Assembly (NCBI GenBank): GCA_029891385.1
Contig: CM057230.1
Span: forward strand, 35,605,402-35,669,401
DNA length: 64,000 nucleotides
Origin: Erythroxylum novogranatense
Lineage: Eukaryota; Streptophyta; Magnoliopsida; Malpighiales; Erythroxylaceae
Direction: 5' to 3'
Of the stretch, positions 10,012 through 20,733 are shown in pieces (within the stretch, counting starts at the first letter, position 1; the number at the start of each line of letters is the position of its first letter). The notes under the pieces are model-generated. The model did not search any database. It was not told where the DNA came from and saw only the letters and a list, made by a program, of their open reading frames with translations. Made by a program: the position numbers and the translations under genes.

Positions 10012-10541
10012 CAAGCTTGTGGGCCTAGTTTAAAAGCTCAATTCACCCCTCTTAAGTTAGTCTTCTATTTTTATGGTTTTTTTATCCTATTTGGACTAGG
10101 ACTAGTCAATTTTAATTAGTTTTGAAGCCCAAATCCATGTGGGATTTGTTCTTGGGCAGATTTGTTTCAAGAAGGCCTTTTTGATAATTTGGGCTTTCTT
10201 TAGGGTTTTTAGGTTATCTTTATTAGGGTTTACAGTGCAAAGGGTATTTAAACCCTTGCTTTAGCCATGAACACGAGTTTTAGAGAGATCAATAAAATTA
10301 GAAAGCATTCTTCAAGAGAGAATTGAGATTCTTGCTTGTTTTACCTTAAGGATTGATTCAACTTATCAAGTAAGTTATAACTTGTGGCGTTAATTCAATT
10401 CCTACAATCTTATACTCTTTGTTACCAATTCCTTGCTGTTTTGGGGATGAAGGGTCTTGTTAGATTGATTGAATTTAGGTTTGGGAACAATCATTGAAAC
10501 GGAGGTGATCTAGACATTGATTCTAGGTTGTTGCCGTATCA
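10012..10541 (+). repeat. LTR of element C, 5'-truncated
   Basis: It matches the A LTR (reverse complement) and the 3' LTR of C from the GGAACCAAGCTTGTGGGCC word onward. The first about 370 bp are missing. It ends GCCGTATCA at 10541. It contains the palindromic word GGGTATTTAAACCC (10243-10256), a likely TATA region. Confidence 0.85.
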
Positions 10542-10545
10542 TCTT

Positions 10546-10558
10546 TGGTATCAGAGCC
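10546..10558 (+). other. Primer-binding site of element C
   Basis: TGGTATCAGAGCC, an exact Met-tRNA match, 4 bp after the LTR end. Confidence 0.9.
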
Positions 10559-11480
10559 TAGGTTTTAAATTCAATCTTTATCTTTAATTTTCTGTTTATT
10601 CTTGATTATTATAGTTAGTTTATCATTTAAATTCGGAAAAAAAAAAGAAAGAAAGAAAGAAAAGAAAGAAGAGAAAGAAAGAAAGAAAGAAGTAAAAAAA
10701 AGAAAAGAAAATCAAGATTGTGAATCTTTGTGAGTTTGAGTTGATTTGCTTGCAAGATTCATCCAGAAACGAATCTGATCATTCTAGAATTCTTTAATTC
10801 CGTTTCTTTGTTATTCAAGATTCGTCAAGAAAACATCATTCTTTTAAGAAACTCATCAAGACTTGTTTTCTTGCATCAAGAAAGACGTTCTTGTTTCAAG
10901 ATTTACTTTCTTGCACCCAAAACGTGTGTATTTGATATAATTGCTTATCTTTCAATTTTTGAGTTATTGGGCAGATCTGAATGTTTTTGTTACTTCGGGT
11001 TTAGGGTTGAGTTTAATTCATAGTTTCTTCTTTTCTTGCACTCTTTGGTTGCTTTTTATTGTTTGCTGTCCTTTTGTTTCCATTACACTTGAATTGAGTA
11101 ATCTTTTTTCATATTGCTCAATTGGCACAAAAAATCATTCACATACGTTTTCTCAATCTAGTATGTGTTTATTTTCGTCTTCATTGTTTTCTTTACATTA
11201 AATTGCATCTAGATTTGTGTTTTTCTTCCTTTATTTAAGTATTCTTTGGTTTCCTTTTGAATTACGTTGCTGTTGTGCTTATTTGGTTGGTAGTGATTGA
11301 TCCGGACAAGTAAAATTGTGCTAGAATCTAAAGTGGTAAAAGGCAAGAGTGTGTAAGCTCATTTGAGGGTAAAAGCCATCTTCTTGAGTGAAACACGAGG
11401 GTGTCCAATCTGATTTAGAGAGAAACACGTGAGGGAGTGTGTGAGGAGCTATTCTAACGTGTTTTTGCAGGTTTTACATC
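10559..11480 (+). promoter_or_regulatory. 5' leader of element C
   Basis: It contains a GAAA purine microsatellite (10639-10712), a T-rich middle section, then GGTAAAAGGCAAGAGTGTG (11335-11353), a first AAACACG box (11391), a second as CACGTG (11426-11431), and TTTTTGCAGG 10-20 bp before the gag ATG at 11481. This order recurs in the leaders of unrelated families in the window, so it is likely functional (packaging, dimerisation or splicing). No coding frame is supported. Confidence 0.7.
10639..10712. repeat. GAAA microsatellite in leader of C
   Basis: Purine tract of GAAA/GAAAA units on the sense strand, equivalent to the tracts in A and K. Confidence 0.9.
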
Positions 11481-11767
11481 ATGACCAATTCAAAGGATAG
11501 TAAAGGTAGTGACAAGGATGAAAAGAATAGTGAGGCTGATCAACACACATTCTTTACTTTGGAGGCTATGCAACATCAATTCCAAGGGATTGAGAACATG
11601 TTCAGGTTTGTCGATGATAAATTTGATAGACAAGATCAAGCCATTAGGAATTTACAAAGAGAGGCTTCATCTAATGGTGCAACAAGGAGGCCAAATGCTA
11701 GGGAGCCAACTCTTGTGTGCTATGAGTATGAAGATCAATATGATGATGTGGAATTGAACAAAGGAAG
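11481..11767 (+). pseudogene. gag: gag N-terminus of element C
   Basis: MTNSKDSKGSDKDEKNSE starts at the expected place after the leader, followed by FTLEAMQHQFQGIENMF (amphipathic, coiled-coil-like) and RNLQREASSNGATRRPNARE, with an acidic YEYEDQYDD at the end. The gag core domain and zinc knuckle are absent: at about 11765 the sequence jumps to an RNase H fragment. The start is supported by near-identical starts in A and K. Confidence 0.85.
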
Positions 11768-12649
11768 ATGGAATTGAAGCATCTTAAAGGCCAAGGTAAG
11801 TTAAATAAAAGAAAACTTTTGTTTTCTACAACTTGTCATCCCCAAACAGATGAACAAACTGAAGTGGTTAATAGAACCTTAGGATCTTTATTGCGTACTG
11901 TTGTGGGTAAAAATTTGAAAGCTTGGGAAGATTGTTTGCCTTTGATTGAGTTTGCATATAATAGAAGCATTCATTCTTCTACATGTTATTCTCCATTTGA
12001 GATTGTGTATAGTTTTAACCCATTAACTCCATTGGATTTGTTGCCTTTACCCTTGAATGAGATTGTTAATGTAGATGGGCAGCAAAGGGGCGAATTGGTT
12101 AAGACAATACATGAGAAAGCTAGGCAGCACATTGAGGAAAAGAACAAGAAGTATGCTCAAAGAGCCAATCAAGGGCGTAAGGAGATGAAGTTTGAACCTG
12201 GAGATTGGGTTTGGGTGCACTTTAAGAAGGAGAGATCTCCTAAACAAAAGAAGTCCAAGCTTGATCCTAGAGGGGATAGTCCTTTTCAAGTACTTGAACT
12301 CATCAAAGACAATGCCTATAGGGTGGATTTGCCAGGAGAGTATGGTGTTAGTGCTACTTTTAATGTTTCTGATTTATCTCCCTTTGATAATGTAGGTCTT
12401 GATTCGAGGACGAATCCTTTTGAGGAGGGAGGGAATGATACAACTCACCAAGGCAAAGAAGACTTGAGGATGACAATGGGTCCAATTACAAGGTCACACT
12501 CCAACAAGCTAAAAGCACAACTTCAGATTTATGTACAAGCCTTTGTTTCACAAGAACTTCAAGAAGTTTTCTTGATCAAGCTTGGGTTAGAGCTTAGGAA
12601 GACACCTAAGTGTGTGTGCACATTGGAGGCATCAAACCAAGAGGGCTAA
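11768..12649 (+). pseudogene. pol: Integrase C-terminal part and polyprotein tail (element C)
   Basis: A 293-codon open frame. It begins with an RNase H scrap ([13 protein letters not shown]), jumps at about 11813 into the integrase core ([16 protein letters not shown] carries the catalytic Glu), then IEFAYNRSIHSSTCYSPFE, the C-terminal domain ([18 protein letters not shown]) and a GPF-type module (GDSPFQVLELIKDNAYRVDLP). No chromodomain follows. The frame passes through the polypurine tract as SRTNPFEEGGND and then 71 codons into the 3' LTR, including [14 protein letters not shown], before stopping at 12649. The first two catalytic Asp residues of integrase are missing. Confidence 0.85.
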
Positions 12650-13565
12650 CACTTAGCCAATTTTCACAAGCACAAGTCTAATCAATGGGCTTGGGCTTAT
12701 TTTATCTTATAAGGGCATGTGGACTTCTTTTAGGCTTTTTCATGGGCTGATTTGCATTAATTGTGCATGTGCTTCATTAAAAAAGTCATGTGCATGTTTT
12801 ATTTTAAGGAACCAAGCTTGTGGGCCTAGTTTAAAAGCTCAATTCGCCCCTCTTAAGTTAGTCTTCTATTTTTATGGTTTTCTTATCCTATTTAGACTAG
12901 GACTAGTCAATTTTAATTAGTTTTGAAGCCCAAATCCATGTGGGATTTGTTCTTGGGCAGATTTGTTTCAAGAAGGCCTTTTTGATAATTTGGGCTTTCT
13001 ATAAGATTTTTAGGTTATCTTTATTAGGGTTTACATTGCAAAGGGTATTTAAACCCTTGCTTTAGGTATGAACACGAGTTTTAGACAGATCAATAAAATT
13101 AGAAAGCATTCTTCAAGAGAGAATTGAGTAATCTTGTTTCATATTGCTCAATTGGCACCAAAAATCGTTCACATACTTTTTCTCCATCTAGTATGTGTTT
13201 ATTTTCGTCTTCATTGTTTTCTTTACATTAAATTGCATCTAGATTTGTGTTTTTCTTCCTTTATTTTGGTATTCGTTGCTTTCCTTTTGAATTACATTGA
13301 TGTTGTGCTTATTTGGTTGGTAGTGATTGTTTTCTTCAAGAGAGAATTGAGATTCTTGCTTGTTTTATCTTAAGGATTGATTCAACTTATCAAGTAAGTT
13401 CTAACTTGTGGCGTTAATTCAATTCCTACAATCTTATACTCTTTGTTACCAATTCCTTGTTGTTTTGGGGGTGAAGAGTCTTGTTAGATTGATTGAATTT
13501 AGGTTTGGGAACAATCATTAAAACGGAGGTGATCTAGTCATTGATTCTAGGTTGTTGCCGTATCA
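12436..13565 (+). repeat. 3' LTR of element C with inserted leader patch
   Basis: TGATAC...GTATCA ends, 1130 bp against about 905 in A. The surplus (about 13129-13332) is a copy of the element's own leader (about 11098-11300), placed after the 8-bp word GAATTGAG that occurs in both LTR and leader. After the patch the LTR resumes and repeats TTCTTCAAGAGAGAATTGAG. This fits template switching during reverse transcription. The purine tract before the LTR (GAGGAGGGAGGGAA, 12422-12435) is the plus-strand primer. Confidence 0.85.
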
Positions 13566-15711
13566 CATACGGTACCATATTAGTTTACATGGTAATTGAA
13601 TACACATACATAATGGATACATATTTTCTTTTATATGTGTACCATATCGTACACATGCATAATAGAAATTATTGTATTTATATGCAAGTGTACACAATAT
13701 GTGCCATAGCATAACTATTTACCACTACCATTAGTACATGAACAAGTTAATAGCATAATTAAGGTTATGTTAATTGTTATACCATCTATGGTCCAACATG
13801 CATAATAATTATGCATGTGTACATGATGACATTTTGTTCGTGACAGCAATAGTACCATGCATAACGTAAAAGTACTATGGTACCATACTAGTAATGCTAA
13901 GTCTTTATCATTACACATGCATTGGCACATATGCATCTATACAATTAGCTCCAATTTCTCTAGCGTAATGCAGTTATACATGCATTTACATAATACAACT
14001 CACAAATGTCATTATGGTATTGTATGATAACTATGCAAGGTACAGTAGTTATTACCATAGTTATATATGTGTATTATGCATGTATGTATACAAATATTAC
14101 ATTACACATTGGCTATGTGTTGCAAATTACATGTTAACAATATATGTGCTTGGTTATAACACTAGTATAATACTTACAATGGTGTCAATGGTATTATGTA
14201 CAGTAGCAAAACATAAGGTTCTTACCATTTTATATTACTTGGTACCATTCGTGACATTTTCATGCATTGTAACCACACAATACAATTAACATTGGTATTG
14301 TGCATGAATAAAAGAAGTAAATTTTTTGTCAATCTCTTAAATCAGTCAAGTTTCCTTATAGGTATGCATCTAATATAGCTCATTGTGTCAATGTGAATAA
14401 GGAAAAGGTTTTGGGGTTAAAAAGCCATGATTGTTATGTATTGAAAACCACACTTAATTCATGTATAGTAATAGTATAATTAGTACTAGTCAATTAGGAT
14501 GGTATAACTACTTTTCCTCACAAGTTTAATCCTAGTCACAGGTATGTATGGTACTAGTATGGTACCATAATAGTATGGTAGACATAGCTATATTACATAT
14601 TTCCAAAACATGTTATACCTTTTTAAGTAGGTAAACATGCATAGAAGCACTCTTTTCTATAATAATTTTGACAAAAACGTATATGGAACTTGTTATACTA
14701 AAGCTAATTACCCTATATGCATGGTACACTATAATAATAGTAGAGTGTCATGATGGTACACTATTATATTCATGTGATAACAATGAGCTACTATAATATA
14801 TTGGTATGTATCATGATGGTGAGTGTAGACCTATTATATATATACATTGTTATATGCCATTGTACTAACATATACATTGCCTTGAGCTATGTATTAAATC
14901 AAAATTACATATGCATTGGCACATGTACTTATAAGATATAGTTTTGTGTACATAATGGTACAATACATGTATAACAAATGTGATTGATTGCAAGTTTATG
15001 TGCACATAACCATAGTTTCAATGCATAATACTATCTATACCATTATTAATACTATAGATAGTATTATGCATATATTATAGTTCACATAGTACTCACATAC
15101 CATAAGTATTATACTTCGGTGCATGTCATATTTATGTATTATGCAATGTACACATGTTTTGTACATATGGCACATCTATATGAGCTAATGTATAGTATAA
15201 ATAATAAATAGTTATGTGTACACATGCATAATAAAGTGATGTACTAGTATACAATGGTATGTAACACGTATAGTGGTTCTATGCATACATACAACATGCA
15301 TGTGTGATATTTGTGGTATAACCATGCATTAACTATGTGACATTGCTATGGTAAACATTCATGTATATGTACTAATTGCTATGCCAATAACTATTACACA
15401 TGCATTGGCACATGTAATTATAAGATATAGTTTTGTGTACATAATGGTACAATAAATATGCTACCATTATGTACATGTATATGGTATGTGTATAACATGT
15501 ATAGTACAAATGTTCATACAAAAATAATATTGGTACATTGCTATGGTACACATCATCTAGCGTTTGGTAATAACTTTATCTATAAAGTCATCTCATTTTA
15601 TACGATGTCTACATTTTGACCTCTATAATAGTTTATACCAATTGGTAATAGTTATGTCATATAACTATACACTAATACATAGTGATGTGTACCATAGTAT
15701 ATACTGTAGCT
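13566..15711. repeat. AT-rich block of alternating purine/pyrimidine words
   Basis: About 2.1 kb with no coding potential, dominated by words such as TGTACACATGCATAA, GGTACCATA and ACATAATGG. A 50-60 bp unit occurs at 14903-14972 and again at 15393-15452 (both with GCATTGGCACATGTA and TTTTGTGTACATAATGG), with a partial copy near 13912. Perfect inverted repeats lie at 15021-15039/15053-15071 (19 bp, loop 13) and 13796-13805/13809-13818. A similar block is at 60738-61260, beyond the D/O composite. It may be the older sequence into which the elements inserted. Short open frames here are not genes. Confidence 0.6.
15021..15071. repeat. 19-bp perfect inverted repeat (hairpin) in AT block
   Basis: Arms 15021-15039 and 15053-15071 are exact reverse complements, separated by 13 bases. 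It lacks flanking duplications or ends that would mark it as a MITE. Confidence 0.75.
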
Positions 15712-16655
15712 TAGATTTCCTTTGTTCTGGAAACCTCTCCTTTCTCAAGTGCACCCAAACCCAATCTCCAGGTTCAAATATAAGACGCCTTCTGCTTTTA
15801 TTGGCTTGCTTTGCATATTGTTCATTTCTCCTCTCAATGTTGGCTCTAACTTTAGCATGCAACTCCTGCACAAATTTAGCCTTTTTTATACCGTCAAGGT
15901 TAGTAAACTCATTAGAAGGCAATGGAAGAATTTCCAAAGGAGTCAAAGGATTAAATCCATAAACAATCTCAAAAGGAGAAAATTGAGTAGCAGAATGAAA
16001 AGCACGATTATAAGCAAACTCAATGTGTGGGAGACACTTTTCCCCTTTCTTCAAGTTCTTTTGGATGATCGCATGCAACAATGTTGTCAAAGTTCTGTTT
16101 ACCACTTCAATTTGACCATCTGTTTGAGGTGTGCAACAGTAGAAAACAAGAGTTTAGTGCCAAGTTTATTCCAAAGAGTTCTCCAAAAGTGACTAAGAAA
16201 TTTCACATCTCTATCACTGACAATAGTCTTTGGCAACCCATGCAATCTTACAACCTCTTTAAAGAACAAATCAGCAACATGAACAACATCATTGGTTTTA
16301 GAACAAGCAATAAAGTGAGCCATCTTGCTAAATCGATCAACCACCACAAAGATACTATCCTTTCCACTAGATGATCTAGGCAATCCAAGCACAAAGTCCA
16401 TAGATATATCAACCTAAGGATGAGAGGGGACGGGTAATGGAGAATATAAACCATGTGATTACACCTTAGATTTTGCATGCCTACAAGTAATACATTTAGC
16501 ACAAATAGAAACAACATCCTTTCTCATGTTAGGCCAATAAAAATGTTCATACAAAAGACCTAAAGTTTTCTCAACACCAAAGTGACCCATCAATCCACCT
16601 CCATGTGTCTCTCTAACAAGCAATTCACGCATAGAGCAAGATGGAATGCAAAGTT
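15712..16655 (-). pseudogene. pol: Integrase of element D, 3'-truncated
   Basis: The minus strand shows an HHCC-like zinc region ([13 protein letters not shown] stretch near 16590; C-x2-C near 16500), the core with the first Asp ([18 protein letters not shown], 16401) and second Asp ([14 protein letters not shown]), then a frameshift through the third catalytic region near 16105. Then [29 protein letters not shown], and the C-terminal [19 protein letters not shown]. It ends at about 15712 after RKSKLQ, where O continues with QRGDGPFQVLE. Several indels; not functional. Confidence 0.85.
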
Positions 16656-18118
16656 TATCTTTTTTTTAATAGAAATCCATCAAATCTATAGAAATTATCA
16701 TTACCATGTTTTTCAAAAGATTTCCAAATTTTTGCAAAGTCACAATCAGATTCATACATGGCTTTCAACATCTCAAAACCAAGTAATCTAGCATGCATAG
16801 AGCTAAGAAGAGAGTATCTCCTAGAAAGAGCATCAGCCACAATGTTTTCTTTTCCTTGTTTATGTTTAATAACATAAGGAAAAGTTTCAATAAATTCCAA
16901 CCACCTAGCATGTCTCTTGTTCAATTTACCTTGGGACTTTAGAAATTTCAAACTTTCATGATCAGAATGAATGATAAATTCTTTTGGCCATAAATAATGT
17001 TGCCAAGTCTCTAAAGACCTTTTTAAAGCATACAACTCTTTATCATAAGTGGAATAATTCAAAGCAGCACCACTTAGTTTTTCACTAAAATAAGCAATGG
17101 GTTTAGAATCTTGCATTAAAACAGCGCCAATGCCTATTCCAGAAGCATCACATTCAACCTCAAAAACTTTAGAAAAATCAGGAAGAATAAGAAGAGGAGC
17201 ATTGGTCAATTTTTCTTTCAAGGTATTAAAAACAACCTCTTGTGAATCATCCCATTTAAAAATCACATTCTTTTTTACCAAGTCATTCAAAGGGGCTGCA
17301 ATAGTAGAGAAGTCCTTCACAAATCTCCAATAAAAGCTAGCCAAGCCGTGGAAGCATCGAACTTCATTCACATTCTTGGGAGTTGGCCATTCTCTAATTG
17401 CTTTCACTTTCTCTTCATCAACTTGAAGTCCTTTAGCACCTACAATAAAGCCAAGAAACACAACAGTATCCATGCAAAAGGAACATTTTTTTAAATTGGC
17501 ATAAAGTTTATTTTCTCTTAAAAGTTCAAACACATCGTGCAAGTGTTTCACATGATCATCTAAACTCCTGGAATATACTAGAATATCATCAAAATAGACG
17601 ATCATGTACTTTCCAATAAAAGGACGAAACAAATGATTCATCAAACTCATAAAAGTACTAGGTGCATTAGTCAAGCCAAAAGGCATAACTAACCACTCAT
17701 ACAACCCAAACTTAGTTTTGAAAGCAGTTTTCCACTCATCACCTTTTTTCATGCGAATTTGATGGTACCCACTTCTAAGATCAATTTTAGAAAATATACA
17801 AGCACCATGCAACTCATCAAGCATATCATCTAAAAGAGGGATAGGGTAACGATATTTCCCCGTGATTTTATTGATGGCTCTACAGTCAACACACATTCTC
17901 CATTTGCCATCTTTCTTAGGAACAAGTATAAGCGGCACAAGACACCTGCTCAAGCTTTCTCTCACAAAGCTCTTTTTCATAAGCTCTTCAACTAGTCTTT
18001 GGATCTCCTTAGTTTCTTCCGGATTGGCTCTATACGCAGGCCTATCCAGAAATGAAGCTCCGGGAAGGAAGTCTATGCGGTGCTCAGTGCCTCTCAAAGG
18101 GGGCAATCCATCAGGAAT
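16655..18118 (-). pseudogene. pol: Reverse transcriptase and RNase H of element D (long open frame)
   Basis: The longest intact pol piece in the window, about 485 codons. [33 protein letters not shown] entry, [68 protein letters not shown], and catalytic [11 protein letters not shown]. Connection: [15 protein letters not shown]. RNase [59 protein letters not shown]. The apparent start upstream of 18118 lies in the LTR of E and is chimeric; D's coding really continues at 36931. All catalytic residues I can identify are present. Confidence 0.9.
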
Positions 18119-18680
18119 TGATGTGAGCAGGAGTAAGGATCTTGAGAAGATGGTGAACTCCGAGCCTACTGGAGGAGAGTTTAATGGAATTGAGCCCAAA
18201 ATAATCCATTTAACTCAAATCCTTGGACCGGATACACTTGGAGCTTGAAAACACGAAGACTTGGGCTATTTAATGATTCATCACTTAAGCCCAAAAAGAT
18301 ATCAAACCTATTTATTTAATTTTTGGACTTCGTTTTATTTTGGGCTTCCATTTATTTTAAGCCCAACCCTTTATTATTTGACCTAGGTATAAATAGTTAT
18401 CTTTTAGGGTTTTAGAAGACCTTAGATCATATTGTTTGAGTGCCGTCGGCTTTAGAGAGAACATTATTCTCTTGTTCTTGTTACTTTCCGAACCATCTTT
18501 CACTTATCAATTGTTTTCTCAGTTGTGACGTGTTGATTGTTCATTTCTTGGTTTATTTTGATCATCGGGATTGCTCGGGACAAGTTTCCGAGAGGTGTCG
18601 TAAAAATAAAACCTTGCGTATCATTTATTTTCGTGTTTGTTCAATTTCAAATCATCACCTCGACATCAAGTCTTCCGCGG
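18119..18680 (+). repeat. 5' LTR of element E, first 562 bp
   Basis: Starts TGATGTGAGCAGGAG. It is interrupted by F nine bases before its end; the last nine bases are at 33668-33676. It contains a TATA box and, early on, the codons for a polyprotein tail ([16 protein letters not shown]). Confidence 0.95.
18388..18395 (+). promoter_or_regulatory. TATA box of E 5' LTR
   Basis: TATAAATA after CCTAGG, with a second copy in the 3' LTR at 36629-36636. It would start the element's genomic RNA about 30 bp downstream. Confidence 0.6.
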
Positions 18681-19575
18681 TAACACGCACCAACGGAAGG
18701 ATTGAAGAGGAATTTGCGTTGATCTTGTATAAGGAATAAATCAAGCTCTGGGTATGGCTGGAATGATTGAATTGTTGGAAGAACTTGCGTCGATTATGAA
18801 GAACAAGGAAGAACAGACTTGAATTGAAAATTGACAAGCAAAACTAACTAAGATACGTATGAAATCAATCCTACGACACCCCTAAAGACACGCCTTAGGT
18901 AACCCGATGATCGAATTGAATTCAAAGAAAGAACTCAAACACGCCACAATTGGGAAAGCAATTGATAAGTGAAATAAGTTCTTAAGGTAACAAGAACAAG
19001 AGAAGGTTTGTTTTCTCTCAAGTTGGAAGCCGGTGGCTGCACACAATAATCTGAATCGATGCCCTAATCGACCTAAAACAAGTCTATAAATACTAGGTTT
19101 TAAGTGACTAATGAGTTGGGCTAATAATACAAGAAAGCCCAAGTAAATAATAAGTCCAAGAAAGCTAATTAAAATGTCCCCATGTCTGGTCGATGGGTGT
19201 GCCTTTGCTGATCACTTAAGTCCACATAAGTTGGGCTCAAGTGAATTAAAACAGCCCATTCATGCAAGTCCTCAAGCCACATGCATATCGACCCAAAGAC
19301 TTGAGTTAAGTGGATCCATTTGAGCTGTGACCCAAATAACTCTCCTCCTATAGGATTAGCACGCTGCATGTCTTCCATAAATGAGCCCACATGCGCATAC
19401 AAAGCCTCTTTGATCCTCTTAGCCCGCGCCTAGTCATTGGCCCAATTGGTATGGGCGGGTCTCCTCCTTGGCCTTGATCACGCAAGCTCTTCTTCAAGTC
19501 AAACCTTCATGCACGCCTTCACCATGCACGCCACCACCTTCATGCACATCGTCATCCATGCCTTTGCTCACATTA
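18681..19575 (-). repeat. 3' LTR of element F
   Basis: The sense strand begins TAATGTGAGC (the G copies have TGATGTGAGC) and ends GGTGCGTGTTA. It contains a polyprotein-tail frame with a GPMTRARA-type word (about 19418-19445) and PIGGELFGSQLKWIHLTQ. The purine tract GGAGGGAGG (19576-19590) lies just upstream in sense direction. Confidence 0.9.
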
Positions 19576-20661
19576 GTCCCTCCCTCCTTAAAAGATTAGT
19601 CCTCGAAGTTTGAATCCATGTCAAAAGGAGAAAGGTCAAGCAACATTAAAAGTGGCGGAAACATTGTACTCACTGGAAGATCAATCTTGTAAGCATTGTC
19701 ATTGATCTTCTCAACACTGGAATGGACCATCTCTCTTGGATCCAGCTTGGATTTTCTTTGAGTAGGAAATCGCTCCTTTCTCAAATGAACCCAAACCCAA
19801 TCACCAGTTGAAGGTCACTAATCTACGCCCTTTGTTGGCTTGTCCGGCGAGATCCGGTTCTTTTGCTCAATGTGTTGCCTCGCCTTCTTGTGAAGTTCCC
19901 TAACCAACTCGACCTTACGTGTTCCATCTGTACTAGACAATTCATGCAAAGGTAAAGGTACCAAATCCAAGACAGTTAAGGATTAAAACCATAAACCAAC
20001 TCGAAAGGCGAAAAACACGTAGTGGAATGCACACACCTATTATATGCAAATTCAATGAAAGGTAAACATTCCCCAAGTTCTCAAATTTCGACCTACAACA
20101 AGACGCAACAAAGTTCCCAAGGTCCTATTCACAACCTCGGTTTGCCCATCTGTTTGTGGATGACAAGTAGTGGAATATAACAATTTGGTTCCTAACTTGC
20201 CCCACAACACACGCCAAAATGGCTCAAAACTTGGTATCTCGATCGGATACAATCGACCTCGAATGCCATGCAACCTATGACATCCCTAAAGAATAAGTCA
20301 GCCACATGTATAGCAACATCGGTCTTATGGCATGCAATGAAATCGCCATCTTACTAAAACGATCCACAACCACAAAGATGCTATCAAAACCTCTCTTTGT
20401 TCTAGGTAGACCCAAAACAAAGTCCATAGACAAATCAACCCATGGTTGATGAAGCGCGTGTAAAGGGTATACAATCCATGAGGTTTGATTGTTGATTTTA
20501 CTGTCTACATGCAATGCACTTGGCACACACTCGCTCAACATCCTTGCGCATTCCGGGCCAATAAAATGCTCATGCAAAATATCCAAAGTCTTAGCAACCC
20601 CAAAATGACCCATCAAACCACCACTATGAGCCTCATGCACAAACAAAGCACGAACGAACAA
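19576..20661 (-). pseudogene. pol: Integrase of element F
   Basis: The minus strand from 20661: [20 protein letters not shown] (histidine half of the zinc domain), then [20 protein letters not shown] with the first catalytic Asp. After frameshifts, a degraded second region (20273 onward), then [20 protein letters not shown] with the catalytic Glu, and a C-terminal domain piece ([28 protein letters not shown]). Four or more indels split it. Integrase would join the cDNA ends to the target. The order and motifs match the two halves of G's integrase. Confidence 0.85.
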
Positions 20662-20733
20662 TTAGGCACACCTGATTGGCTACCTCTAAACAAATAGCCA
20701 TCATGCCTATAAAATTTCTGAAACGTAGCATGC

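Larger units (their letters stand above)
10012..13565 (+). mobile_element. Element C: deleted mosaic member of the A/B family
   Basis: C has an LTR lacking its first part (10012-10541), primer site, leader, gag N-terminus, a 40-bp RNase H scrap, integrase C-terminal part and a 3' LTR (12436-13565). The centre of the element (most of gag, protease, RT, RNase H, integrase N-terminus) is missing. It is joined to B at about 10011 without an intact LTR start, so B and C may once have shared this LTR in tandem. After 13565 an unrelated AT-rich block begins. No target duplication can be shown, because the left end is fused to B. Confidence 0.8.

Noticed and set aside
15021..15071. MITE
   Set aside because: Only a 51-bp hairpin, no flanking duplication, embedded in similar AT-rich words.
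18119..18199. N-terminal extension of D's RT frame to 18199
   Set aside because: Bases after 18118 belong to the LTR of E; the true upstream coding is at 36931-37190.
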